Below, piece by piece: positions 1 to 7,369 of a stretch of DNA of 16,156 bases. Within the stretch, counting starts at the first letter, position 1. Every line of letters starts with the position of its first letter. Origin of the DNA: Burkholderia sp. (lineage in GTDB: Bacteria > Pseudomonadota > Gammaproteobacteria > Burkholderiales > Burkholderiaceae); the NCBI GenBank assembly GCA_030151225.1, contig JASLEG010000189.1, forward strand, positions 1 through 16,156, written 5' to 3'. A program made the position numbers and the translations under genes. The notes under the pieces were generated by a model, which saw nothing but the letters and a program-made list of their open reading frames with translations, was not told the DNA's origin and did no database searches.

Positions 1-3000
1 GCCGGCCGATCGGAAACCTCTCCATCCACCTGCTGGACCCCGAGCTGCGGCCGGTGCCGGTGGGGGTTTCCGGCCATCTGCACATCGCGGGCGTGGGTCT
101 CGCGCGCGGCTACCTGGAGCGCCCGGAGCTGACCGCCGACCGCTTCCGTCCCGACGGGATCTCCGGGCGCTCCGGCGAGCGCCTGTATCTGACCGGAGAC
201 CTGGCGCGGCACCGGCCGGACGGCGCGATCGAATTCCTGGGCCGCATCGATCACCAGGTGAAGCTGCGCGGCTTCCGCATCGAGCTGGGCGAGATCGAAG
301 CCACGCTGCGCAGCCTGCCGGAGGTGCGCGACGCCGCCGCGATGGTGCGCGAGGATCAGCCGGGCCAGAAGCGTCTGGTCGGCTACGTGGTGGCTGCCGA
401 CGGCCACCAACCCGCCGGCACGCAGGCGCTTCGCCAGGCCCTGGCACGCACGCTGCCCGATTACATGGTGCCGTCGCAACTGGTGTGGCTCGACGCGCTG
501 CCGCAAACCCCGAACGGCAAGCTCGACCGCCGCGCGCTGCCGGTGCCCGACGCGCTGCAAGGCGAGGCCGCCTACGTCGCCCCGCGCACGCCGACCGAGC
601 AGGCCCTGGCCGAAATCTGGTCGCAGGTGCTGAAGCTGGACCGCGTGGGCCTGCACGACAACTTCTTCGAGCTCGGCGGTCATTCGCTGCTGGCCGTGCA
701 GGTGGCGTCCGCGCTGCGCGGCCGCTTCGGTGTGGAGGTGCCGCTGGCCGAGCTGTTCTCGCATCCGACGCTGGAGCGCTTCGCCCGCGCCGTGGCACGG
801 GCCGCCGCCAGCGAATCGCAGCCGATCGCGCCGCGCGCGGTGCACGATGCGCGCGAGGGCGCGCCGCTGTCGTTCGCGCAACAGCGCCTGTGGTTCCTCG
901 ACCGGCTCGACAGGCGCGCCGGCGCGGCCTATCACATCCCGGTGGGCGTGCGCCTGAACGGCGCGCTCGACATCGGCGCGCTGCATCGCGCGCTGGACCG
1001 GATCGTGGCGCGCCACGAGGTGCTGCGCACGCGCTTCATGCTCGTGAACGGCGAGCCGGTGCAGCACGTCGATGCGCCGCATCGCTTCGTGCCTGCCACC
1101 CACGACCTGAGCGCGCAGCCCGATCCCGAAGCCGCGCTGCAGGCGCACGCCGAGGCGGAAGCCGCCGCGCCGTTCGACCTGTCGGCGGGGCCGCTCGTGC
1201 GCGGCCGGCTGCTGAAGCTCGGCGCCGAGGCGCACGTGCTGCTGGTGACGATGCATCACATCGCGAGCGACGGCTGGTCGATCGACGTGCTGATCCGCGA
1301 GTTCGGCACGCTGTACCGCGCCTTCAGCGCGGGCCGCGACGATCCGCTCGCGCCGCTCGCGATCCAGTACGCCGACTACGCGAGCTGGCAACGCCGCTGG
1401 CTCGACGGCGAGGCGCTGCAAGCCCGGCTCGCCTACTGGAAGGCCGCGCTGCACGGCGCGCCCGAGCAGACCAGCCTGCCGTTCGACCGGGCCCGCCCGG
1501 CGGTGCAGGATTACGCGGGCGAGCGCGTGGCGGTGACGCTCGACGCGCGGCTGAGCGCGCGCATCAAGGCGCTGGCGCGACAGCAGGGCACCACGGTGTT
1601 CAACGTGATGCTGGCGGCCTGGGCCGCGCTGGCCGGGCGCCTGTCGGGCCAGGGCGACGTGGTGATCGGCACGCCGGTGGCGAACCGCACGCGCTCGGAG
1701 GTCGAGCCGCTGATCGGTTTCTTCGTCAACACGTTGGCGCTGCGTCTGGACCTGTCGGGCCGCCCGACGGTGGGCGAGCTGGTGCAGCGCGTGCACGCGG
1801 CCACGCTGGCCGCGCAGGCGCATCAGGACGTGCCCTTCGATCAGGTGATCGAGGCCGTGAACCCGTCGCGCTCGATGGCGCACGCGCCGCTGTTCCAGCT
1901 GATGCTGGTCTGGCAGAACACCGCGCAGGCCGAGCTCGATCTCGGCGACGTGACGCTGCAGGGCATCGCGCCCGCGCAGGCCCCGGCGCAGTTCGACATG
2001 ACGCTCGAACTCGGCGAGACCGGCGACGCCATCGCCGGCGGCCTGACCTTCGCCACCGCGCTCTACACGCGCGCGAGCGCCGAACGCTACGTCGGCTACT
2101 TCACCGCGCTGCTCGAAGGCATGGTGGCCGATGCCGGGCAGCCGATGTCGCGCCTGCCTCTGTTCGATGCCGCGGAAGCCGCGCGCCTGATCGCGACGCA
2201 GGGCACGCTGCTGCCCGTCGAGCCGGCCGAGGCGTCGATCCACGCGCGTTTCGAGGCGCAGGTGGCCCGTGCGCCCGAGGCGATCGCGCTCGGCGACGAC
2301 GGCCGCCAGTTGAGCTATGCCGAACTGAATGCGCAGGCCAACCGCGTGGCGCATCGCCTGCGCGCGCTCGGCGTGGGCCCCGACGTGCTGGTGGGCCTGT
2401 TCGTGGAGCGCTCGATCGGCATGCTGGTGGGCCTGCTGGGCATCCTGAAGGCGGGCGGCGCCTACCTGCCGCTCGATCCCGCCTATCCCGAGGAGCGCCT
2501 CGCCTACATGCTCGACGACGCGCGCCCCGCGGCGCTCGTCACGCACTCGGGCCTGAGCGGCGCGCTGCCGGCCCATGCGCTGCCGGTGGTGTGCGTCGAC
2601 GCCGGGCTCGAGGCCGAGCCCGCCGGTGATCCGTCGCCGCTCGTCAGCGCCGACAACCTGGCCTACGTGATCTACACCTCGGGCTCCACGGGCAGGCCGA
2701 AGGGCTCGCTGCACACGCACCGCAACGTGCTGCGCCTGTTCGACGCCACCGCGCCGTGGTTCGGTTTCGGCCCGGCCGACGTGGGCGCGCTGTTCCATTC
2801 GTTCGCGTTCGACTTCTCGGTGTGGGAGATCTGGGCCGCGCTGCTGCACGGCGGCCGGCTCGAGATCGTGCCGTTCGCGGTGTCGCGCTCGCCCGAGGCG
2901 CTGCACGCGCTGCTGGCACGCGCGGGCGTGACGGTGCTGAACCAGACGCCGTCGGCCTTCCAGTCGCTGATCCCGGTGGTGCTCGAGCGGGGCGCGCTGC

Positions 3001-6000
3001 CGGCCCTGCGCGTGGTGGTGTTCGGCGGCGAGGCGCTGAACCGCGACGCGCTCGAACCGTGGATCGCGCGCCACGGCTACGCGCACCCGCAGCTCGTGAA
3101 CATGTACGGCATCACCGAGACCACGGTGCACGTGACCCACGCGCCGCTCGGCGCGCGGGCGGTGTCGCGCGCCTCGGTGGGCGTGCCGATCCCCGATCTG
3201 GCCGCCTACGTGCTCGACGGCGACGGCCAGCCGGTGCCGGCCGGCGTGGCCGGCGAGCTGTTCGTGGCCGGCGGCGGCGTGGCGCGCGGCTATCACGGCC
3301 GCGCCGCGCTCAGCGCCGAGCGCTTCGTGCCGAACCCGTTCGGCGCGCCGGGCAGCCGCATGTACCGCACCGGCGATCTGGCGAAGTGGCTGCCGGCAGG
3401 CGAGCTCGAATACCTGGGCCGCATCGACCATCAGGTCAAGATCCGGGGCTTCCGCATCGAGCTCGGCGAGATCGAGGCCGCGCTGCTCGCGCTCGACGCG
3501 GTGCGCGACGCCACGCTCACCGTGCACGACGACGCGCAGGGCAACAAGCGCCTGGTCGGCTACCTGGTGGCCGCCGATGCCGCCTCGCGCCCGGCCTCGC
3601 AGGCGCTGCGCGAGGCGCTGGCCGCCACGCTGCCCGACTACATGGTGCCGGCCCAGCTGATCTGGCTCGACGCCTTGCCGCTCACCCCGAACGGCAAGCT
3701 CGACCGCCGCGCGCTGCCGGCGCCCGACGCGATCGCGAGCGCGGCCGACTACGTCGCGCCCGCGACGCGCACCGAGCAGGTGCTGGCCGCGCTGTGGGCC
3801 GAGGTGCTCGGCGTCGAGCGGGTGGGCCTGCACGATCACTTCTTCGCGCTCGGCGGCCATTCGCTGCTGGCCGTGCGGCTGACGGCGGCGGTGCGTCGCG
3901 AACTGGGCGTGGAGGTGGCGCTGGCCGAGCTGTTCGCGCAGCCGGTGCTGGGCCGCTTCGCACGCGTGGTGGAGCAGGCCGCGGCCAGCGAGCTGCCGCC
4001 GATCGCGCCGCGCGGCGAGGACGAGATGGCGCAACCCGCGCCGCTGTCGTTCGCGCAGCAGCGCCTGTGGTTCCTCGATCAACTGGACCGCCGGGCGAGC
4101 GCAGCCTATCACCTGCCGATCGCGGTGCGCCTGAGCGGCCGGCTCGACGTGGCAAGGCTGCAGCAGGCGCTCGACCGGATCGTCGAGCGGCACGCGGTGC
4201 TGCGCACGCGCTTCGATCCGGCCGACGGCGAGCCGGTGCAGCGCACCGATCTGCCGGCGCGCTTCGCGCTGGCCAGCCACGACCTGAGCCTGCTGGCCGA
4301 CCCGGAAAGCGATCTGCCGTGGCACGTGGAGACGGCGTCGGGCGAGCCGTTCGACCTCGCGGCCGGCCCTCTGGTGCGCGGCCGCCTGCTGCGGCTCGGC
4401 GCCCACGAGCACGTGCTGCTGATCACGATGCACCACATCGCGAGCGACGGCTGGTCGATGGGCGTGCTGATGCGCGAGCTCGGCGCGCTCTACACCGCGT
4501 TCAGCGAGGGGCGCGCCGATCCGCTGCCGCCGCTCGCGCTGCAATACGCCGATTACGCGGCCTGGCAGCGTCGCTGGCTGGCCGGCGAGGTGCTGGGCCG
4601 GCAGCTCGCCTACTGGCGCGACACGCTGCGCGGCGCGCCGGAGCAGACCACGCTGCCGCTCGATCGCGCGCGGCCGGCCGTGCAGGACTACGCGGGCGAC
4701 AGCCTCGACATCGCGCTCGACGCGGCGCTGGCCGCGCGGGTGCGGGCGCTGGCACGGCGGCAGGGCACCACGGTGTTCAACGTCGTGCTGGCGGCCTGGG
4801 CCGCGCTGGTCGGGCGCCTGTCCGGCCAGGACGACGTGGTGATCGGCACGCCGGTGGCGAACCGCACGCGCGCCGAGGCCGAGCCGCTGATCGGCTTCTT
4901 CGTCAACACGCTGGCGCTGCGCCTCGACCTGTCGGGCCGCCCGAGCGCGGCCGAGCTGGTGCAGCGCGCCCACGCGGCCACGCTGGCCGCGCAGGCGCAT
5001 CAGGACGTGCCCTTCGATCAGGTGATCGAGGCCGTCAACCCGCCGCGCTCGGTGGCGCATGCGCCGCTGTTCCAGCTGATGCTGTCCTGGCAGAACGACA
5101 CGCCGCTGCCGGCGCAACTGGGCGGCGTGACGCTCGCCGGCCTCGCCCCCGCGCAGGTGCCGGCGCAGTTCGACGCCACCCTCGAACTCGGCGACGACGG
5201 CACGACCATCGCCGGCCGCCTGACCTTCGCCGCCTCGCTGTTCAGGCGCACCCACGTCGCGCGCTACCTGCGCTACTTCGAGGCGCTGCTCGCGGCGATG
5301 GTGGCCGAGGCGGACCGGCCGATGCCGCAGCTGACGATGCTGCCCGACGCGGAGCGCGAGCAGGTGCTGGCGCGCGGCATCGGTGCCGTCGTGGCGCGCG
5401 AGCCGGCGCAGGGCGTGCACGGGCTCGTGGAGGCGCAGGTGCGGCGCACGCCGGACGCGGTTGCGCTGGTGGACGAGGGCGCCGTGCTCAGCTACGCGCA
5501 GCTGAACGCGCGCGCCAACCGCCTGGCGCGCCGGCTCGGCACGCTCGGCGCGGGCCCGGAGCGCACGGTGGCGCTGTGCCTCGAGCGCGGCGTGGCGATG
5601 GTGGTGGGGCTGCTGGCGGTGCTGAAGGCCGGCGCCGCCTACGTGCCGCTCGACCCGCACCTGCCGGCCGAGCGCCTGGCGCGCATGCTGCAGGACTGCG
5701 CGCCGGCCGCCGTGCTGACCGACGGCGCCACGCTCGCGCGGCTGCCCGAGGTGCTGCAGGGCGCCGTGGCGCTCGACGGCCCGCACGCGCCCGACCTGTC
5801 CGACGCTTCGGGTATCGATGCGCGGGATCTGCGGTTGCCGGTGCACGCGGCCCAGCCCGCCTACTGCATCTACACGTCCGGCTCCACCGGGCTGCCGAAG
5901 GGCGTGATCAACACGCACCAGGCGGTCGTGAACCGCCTGCTGTGGATGCAGGCGCTGGGCGCGCTGGACGAGCAGGACGTGGTGCTGCAGAAGACGCCGT

Positions 6001-7292
6001 ACGCGTTCGACGTGTCGGTCTGGGAATTCTTCTGGACCCTGCAGACCGGCGCGCGGCTCGTGATCGCGCGCCCCGACGGCCACAAGGATCCGCATTACCT
6101 GGCGCGCTGCATGGTGGACGAGGCCGTGTCGACGCTGCACTTCGTGCCGTCGATGCTGCAGGCCTTCCTCGACGCCGAGCCGGCGCTCGAGCTGCATTGC
6201 GTGCGGCAGATCTTCTTCAGCGGCGAGGCGCTGCCCGCGGCGCTGCTGCGCCGGTGCCGGGCGCAGTTCCCCGAGGCGGCGCTCGTCAACCTGTACGGCC
6301 CGACCGAGGCCGCCGTGGACGTCACCGCGTGGCGCTGCCCGGCCGGCTTCGACGGCGACACCGTGCCGCTCGGCGCGCCGATCGACAACGTCACCGTGCA
6401 CGTGCTGGACGCCGCCCTCGAGCTGGTGCCGGCCGGCGTGGCCGGCCAGATCGCGATCGGCGGCGTGGCGCTCGCGCGCGGCTATCTGAACCGTGCGGAC
6501 CTCAGCGCGCAGCAGTTCGTGCCCGATCCGTTCGGCGCACCCGGGGCGCGCCTGTACCTGACCGGCGACCTCGGCCGGCGCACGGCGGACGGCACGCTCG
6601 AGTATCTGGGCCGTCTCGATCACCAGGTGAAGCTGCGCGGGCTGCGCATCGAGCTCGGCGAGATCGAGGCCGCGCTGCGTGCCTTGCCGTCGGTGCGCGA
6701 TGCGGCCGTGCTCGTGCACGAGGCCGGTGGCGAGAAGCGGCTGGTGGCCTGGGTGGTGGCTGCGCAGGGCCGCGAGGCCGCGCGCGAGCCGGCGCAGCAG
6801 CAGGCGTTGCGCGAGGCGCTCGCGGCCACGCTGCCCGACTACATGGTGCCCTCGCAACTGGTGTGGCTCGACGCGCTGCCGCTCACGCCGAGCGGCAAGC
6901 TCGACCGCCGCGCGCTGCCGGCGCCCGAGGCGATCGCGGGCACGGCCGAGTACGTCGCGCCGCGCACCGAGACGGAGCGCGCGCTCGGCGAGATCTGGGC
7001 CGAGGTGCTGCAGGTCGAGCGGGTGGGCATCCACGACAACTTCTTCGAGCTGGGCGGCCATTCGCTGCAGCTGATCCGGCTGCACCGGCGCATCGCGCCG
7101 CTCGCCACGAAACCGGTGTCGGTCGTGGACCTGTTCCAGTACCCGACGATCTCGCAGCTCGCGGGCCTGCTGCACGCGGCGCAGGGCGAGACGCAGTCGC
7201 GCATCCGCGATCAGGTGGACGCGGCGGCGCGGCGCGGCGAGCAGCGCCGCCGGCGCTTCGCGGCACCGGCCGCGCGCGAGAAGGTCGATTGA
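1..7292 (+). CDS. Non-ribosomal peptide synthetase, 3' part: (A)-PCP-C-A(Thr)-PCP-C-A(Ser)-PCP
   Basis: This is a cytoplasmic modular enzyme that activates amino acids as adenylates, loads them on phosphopantetheine arms and joins them. The reading frame is open from base 3, and already at the left edge it encodes A-domain sequence (RPIGN..., then the GRIDHQVKLRGFRIELGEIE region). The true start is therefore upstream, and the ATG at 54 is internal. About 2429 residues are visible, ending at TGA 7290-7292. Domain order is: end of A1 (to about 545), PCP1, C2, A2, PCP2, C3, A3, PCP3, then a basic tail. All three carrier proteins keep the GGHSL serine and both C domains keep HHIASDG. No epimerase, methyltransferase or thioesterase domain is present, so the chain must pass to the next protein, the PKS 77 bases downstream. 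The A codes read as Thr and then Ser. The NRPS assignment is firm; the product is unknown. Confidence 0.97.
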   Translation, partial: RPIGNLSIHLLDPELRPVPVGVSGHLHIAGVGLARGYLERPELTADRFRPDGISGRSGERLYLTGDLARHRPDGAIEFLGRIDHQVKLRGFRIELGEIEATLRSLPEVRDAAAMVREDQPGQKRLVGYVVAADGHQPAGTQALRQALARTLPDYMVPSQLVWLDALPQTPNGKLDRRALPVPDALQGEAAYVAPRTPTEQALAEIWSQVLKLDRVGLHDNFFELGGHSLLAVQVASALRGRFGVEVPLAELFSHPTLERFARAVARAAASESQPIAPRAVHDAREGAPLSFAQQRLWFLDRLDRRAGAAYHIPVGVRLNGALDIGALHRALDRIVARHEVLRTRFMLVNGEPVQHVDAPHRFVPATHDLSAQPDPEAALQAHAEAEAAAPFDLSAGPLVRGRLLKLGAEAHVLLVTMHHIASDGWSIDVLIREFGTLYRAFSAGRDDPLAPLAIQYADYASWQRRWLDGEALQARLAYWKAALHGAPEQTSLPFDRARPAVQDYAGERVAVTLDARLSARIKALARQQGTTVFNVMLAAWAALAGRLSGQGDVVIGTPVANRTRSEVEPLIGFFVNTLALRLDLSGRPTVGELVQRVHAATLAAQAHQDVPFDQVIEAVNPSRSMAHAPLFQLMLVWQNTAQAELDLGDVTLQGIAPAQAPAQFDMTLELGETGDAIAGGLTFATALYTRASAERYVGYFTALLEGMVADAGQPMSRLPLFDAAEAARLIATQGTLLPVEPAEASIHARFEAQVARAPEAIALGDDGRQLSYAELNAQANRVAHRLRALGVGPDVLVGLFVERSIGMLVGLLGILKAGGAYLPLDPAYPEERLAYMLDDARPAALVTHSGLSGALPAHALPVVCVDAGLEAEPAGDPSPLVSADNLAYVIYTSGSTGRPKGSLHTHRNVLRLFDATAPWFGFGPADVGALFHSFAFDFSVWEIWAALLHGGRLEIVPFAVSRSPEALHALLARAGVTVLNQTPSAFQSLIPVVLERGALPALRVVVFGGEALNRDALEPWIARHGYAHPQLVNMYGITETTVHVTHAPLGARAVSRASVGVPIPDLAAYVLDGDGQPVPAGVAGELFVAGGGVARGYHGRAALSAERFVPNPFGAPGSRMYRTGDLAKWLPAGELEYLGRIDHQVKIRGFRIELGEIEAALLALDAVRDATLTVHDDAQGNKRLVGYLVAADAASRPASQALREALAATLPDYMVPAQLIWLDALPLTPNGKLDRRALPAPDAIASAADYVAPATRTEQVLAALWAEVLGVERVGLHDHFFALGGHSLLAVRLTAAVRRELGVEVALAELFAQPVLGRFARVVEQAAASELPPIAPRGEDEMAQPAPLSFAQQRLWFLDQLDRRASAAYHLPIAVRLSGRLDVARLQQALDRIVERHAVLRTRFDPADGEPVQRTDLPARFALASHDLSLLADPESDLPWHVETASGEPFDLAAGPLVRGRLLRLGAHEHVLLITMHHIASDGWSMGVLMRELGALYTAFSEGRADPLPPLALQYADYAAWQRRWLAGEVLGRQLAYWRDTLRGAPEQTTLPLDRARPAVQDYAGDSLDIALDAALAARVRALARRQGTTVFNVVLAAWAALVGRLSGQDDVVIGTPVANRTRAEAEPLIGFFVNTLALRLDLSGRPSAAELVQRAHAATLAAQAHQDVPFDQVIEAVNPPRSVAHAPLFQLMLSWQNDTPLPAQLGGVTLAGLAPAQVPAQFDATLELGDDGTTIAGRLTFAASLFRRTHVARYLRYFEALLAAMVAEADRPMPQLTMLPDAEREQVLARGIGAVVAREPAQGVHGLVEAQVRRTPDAVALVDEGAVLSYAQLNARANRLARRLGTLGAGPERTVALCLERGVAMVVGLLAVLKAGAAYVPLDPHLPAERLARMLQDCAPAAVLTDGATLARLPEVLQGAVALDGPHAPDLSDASGIDARDLRLPVHAAQPAYCIYTSGSTGLPKGVINTHQAVVNRLLWMQALGALDEQDVVLQKTPYAFDVSVWEFFWTLQTGARLVIARPDGHKDPHYLARCMVDEAVSTLHFVPSMLQAFLDAEPALELHCVRQIFFSGEALPAALLRRCRAQFPEAALVNLYGPTEAAVDVTAWRCPAGFDGDTVPLGAPIDNVTVHVLDAALELVPAGVAGQIAIGGVALARGYLNRADLSAQQFVPDPFGAPGARLYLTGDLGRRTADGTLEYLGRLDHQVKLRGLRIELGEIEAALRALPSVRDAAVLVHEAGGEKRLVAWVVAAQGREAAREPAQQQALREALAATLPDYMVPSQLVWLDALPLTPSGKLDRRALPAPEAIAGTAEYVAPRTETERALGEIWAEVLQVERVGIHDNFFELGGHSLQLIRLHRRIAPLATKPVSVVDLFQYPTISQLAGLLHAAQGETQSRIRDQVDAAARRGEQRRRRFAAPAAREKVD
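3..795 (+). other. Module 1 remnant: C-terminal part of A1 plus PCP1
   Basis: The visible part of A1 starts just after the substrate pocket, so its amino acid cannot be predicted. Late A motifs are intact: YLTGDLARH, the GRIDHQVKLRGFRIELGE hinge region, and NGKLDRRALP at 513-542 with the catalytic lysine (codon 519-521). PCP1 follows at about 575-795. Its phosphopantetheine attachment serine lies in FFELGGHSLL (Ser codon 684-686). A proline-bearing linker (QPIAPR) leads into the next C domain. Whether a C or starter domain precedes A1 lies outside the window. Confidence 0.92.
846..3970 (+). other. Module 2: C-A-PCP, predicted to add threonine
   Basis: The C domain opens with PLSFAQQRLWFLDRLD at about 864 and has the RHEVLRTRF motif. 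Its intact HHIASDG active-site motif is at 1254-1274. The A domain spans about 2232-3720. The ATP-binding loop YTSGSTGRPKGS is at 2673-2708, with Ser where Val is common. The pocket was aligned by eye to the GrsA Phe domain: FDFSVWE at 2808-2828, VLNQTPS, VVVFGGEAL and NMYGITETTVH. This gives D-F-W-N-V-G-M-V-H-K, one conservative change from the classical Thr code DFWNIGMVHK. PCP2 follows with its serine codon at 3861-3863. Threonine is the confident call. Later dehydration to dehydrobutyrine is possible but not visible here. Confidence 0.88.
1794..1858 (+). repeat. 65-base perfect direct repeat, copy 1 (C domain of module 2)
   Basis: This stretch codes for the C-domain segment around QAHQDVPFDQVIEAV and is identical base for base to 4971-5035, including synonymous positions. 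It is part of a wider near-identity between the two C domains and marks recent duplication or gene conversion rather than a mobile element. Confidence 0.85.
4029..7180 (+). other. Module 3: C-A-PCP, predicted to add serine
   Basis: The C domain begins with PLSFAQQRLWFLDQLD, and HHIASDG is at 4431-4451. The A domain runs from about 5415 to 6920. Its ATP loop YTSGSTGLPKGV is at 5871-5906. The pocket segments are FDVSVWE (6006-6026), STLHFVPS, QIFFSGEAL and NLYGPTEAAVD (6288-6320). These give D-V-W-H-F-S-L-V-D-K, very close to the known Ser code DVWHLSLIDK. The final lysine motif reads SGKLDRR (6891) rather than NGKLDRR, and the lysine is kept. PCP3 (Ser codon 7062-7064) has a different helix 2/3 sequence (HSLQLIRLHRRIAP, then VVDLFQYPTISQLA) from PCP1 and PCP2. 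That fits a carrier that hands its chain to a ketosynthase rather than to a C domain in the same protein. Confidence 0.88.
4971..5035 (+). repeat. 65-base perfect direct repeat, copy 2 (C domain of module 3)
   Basis: Identical to 1794-1858. The matching stretch in the downstream NRPS (about 13127-13190) codes nearly the same peptide but differs at several bases, so the two upstream copies are each other's closest relatives in the window. Confidence 0.85.
7181..7289 (+). other. Basic C-terminal tail of the upstream NRPS, possible docking segment
   Basis: After the last PCP the protein continues for about 36 residues. The stretch is strongly basic (it includes EQRRRRF) and lacks any catalytic motif. 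Such tails on PCPs that precede a PKS often carry docking information. The next protein begins with a short acidic, His-rich head (MNDHIDHEDQHQ), so a charge-based contact is plausible. The role is inferred, not shown. Confidence 0.5.
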
Positions 7293-7369
7293 GGGGCCGC
7301 GCGCTGCGGCCAGATGGAATTCCAGACGCGTGGCGGAAGGCCACGGACTTGATAAACGGGTAAATCGGC
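7293..7369 (+). promoter_or_regulatory. Intergenic gap between NRPS and PKS genes
   Basis: This is the only non-coding stretch of any size, at 77 bases. It holds a GC hairpin (7295-7311), a 10-base perfect palindrome TGGAATTCCA (7315-7324) and a slightly AT-richer run just before the PKS start. I see no convincing promoter boxes. The gap is too short and the genes too closely related in function to suggest separate transcription units. Confidence 0.4.
7295..7311 (+). terminator. Small GC-rich stem-loop right after the NRPS stop codon
   Basis: GGCCGC, loop GCGCT, then GCGGCC forms a perfect 6-base-pair stem with a 5-base loop, beginning two bases after the TGA. No T-run follows (the next bases are AGATGGAATT), so it is not a standard intrinsic terminator. 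It could shape mRNA stability or translational coupling, or it could be a chance product of very high GC content. Confidence 0.25.

Noticed and set aside
54..56. ATG at 54 as the start of the first gene
   Set aside because: The same frame already codes for conserved A-domain sequence from base 3, and an NRPS would not start in the middle of an A domain. The gene is simply cut by the window edge.
1794..5035. Insertion sequence or mobile repeat explaining the 65-base identity
   Set aside because: The repeat lies in homologous positions of two C domains, in frame, with no inverted ends, target duplications or transposase. Module duplication or gene conversion explains it.
7295..7311. Strong rho-independent terminator separating NRPS and PKS
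   Set aside because: The stem is short and no T-run follows, and the genes clearly belong to one assembly line. It is kept only as a low-confidence stem-loop.
2756..7363. Long plus-strand frame overlapping the upstream NRPS
   Set aside because: It is an Arg/Ala-rich out-of-frame shadow. The true frame carries all conserved A, C and PCP motifs over the same bases.
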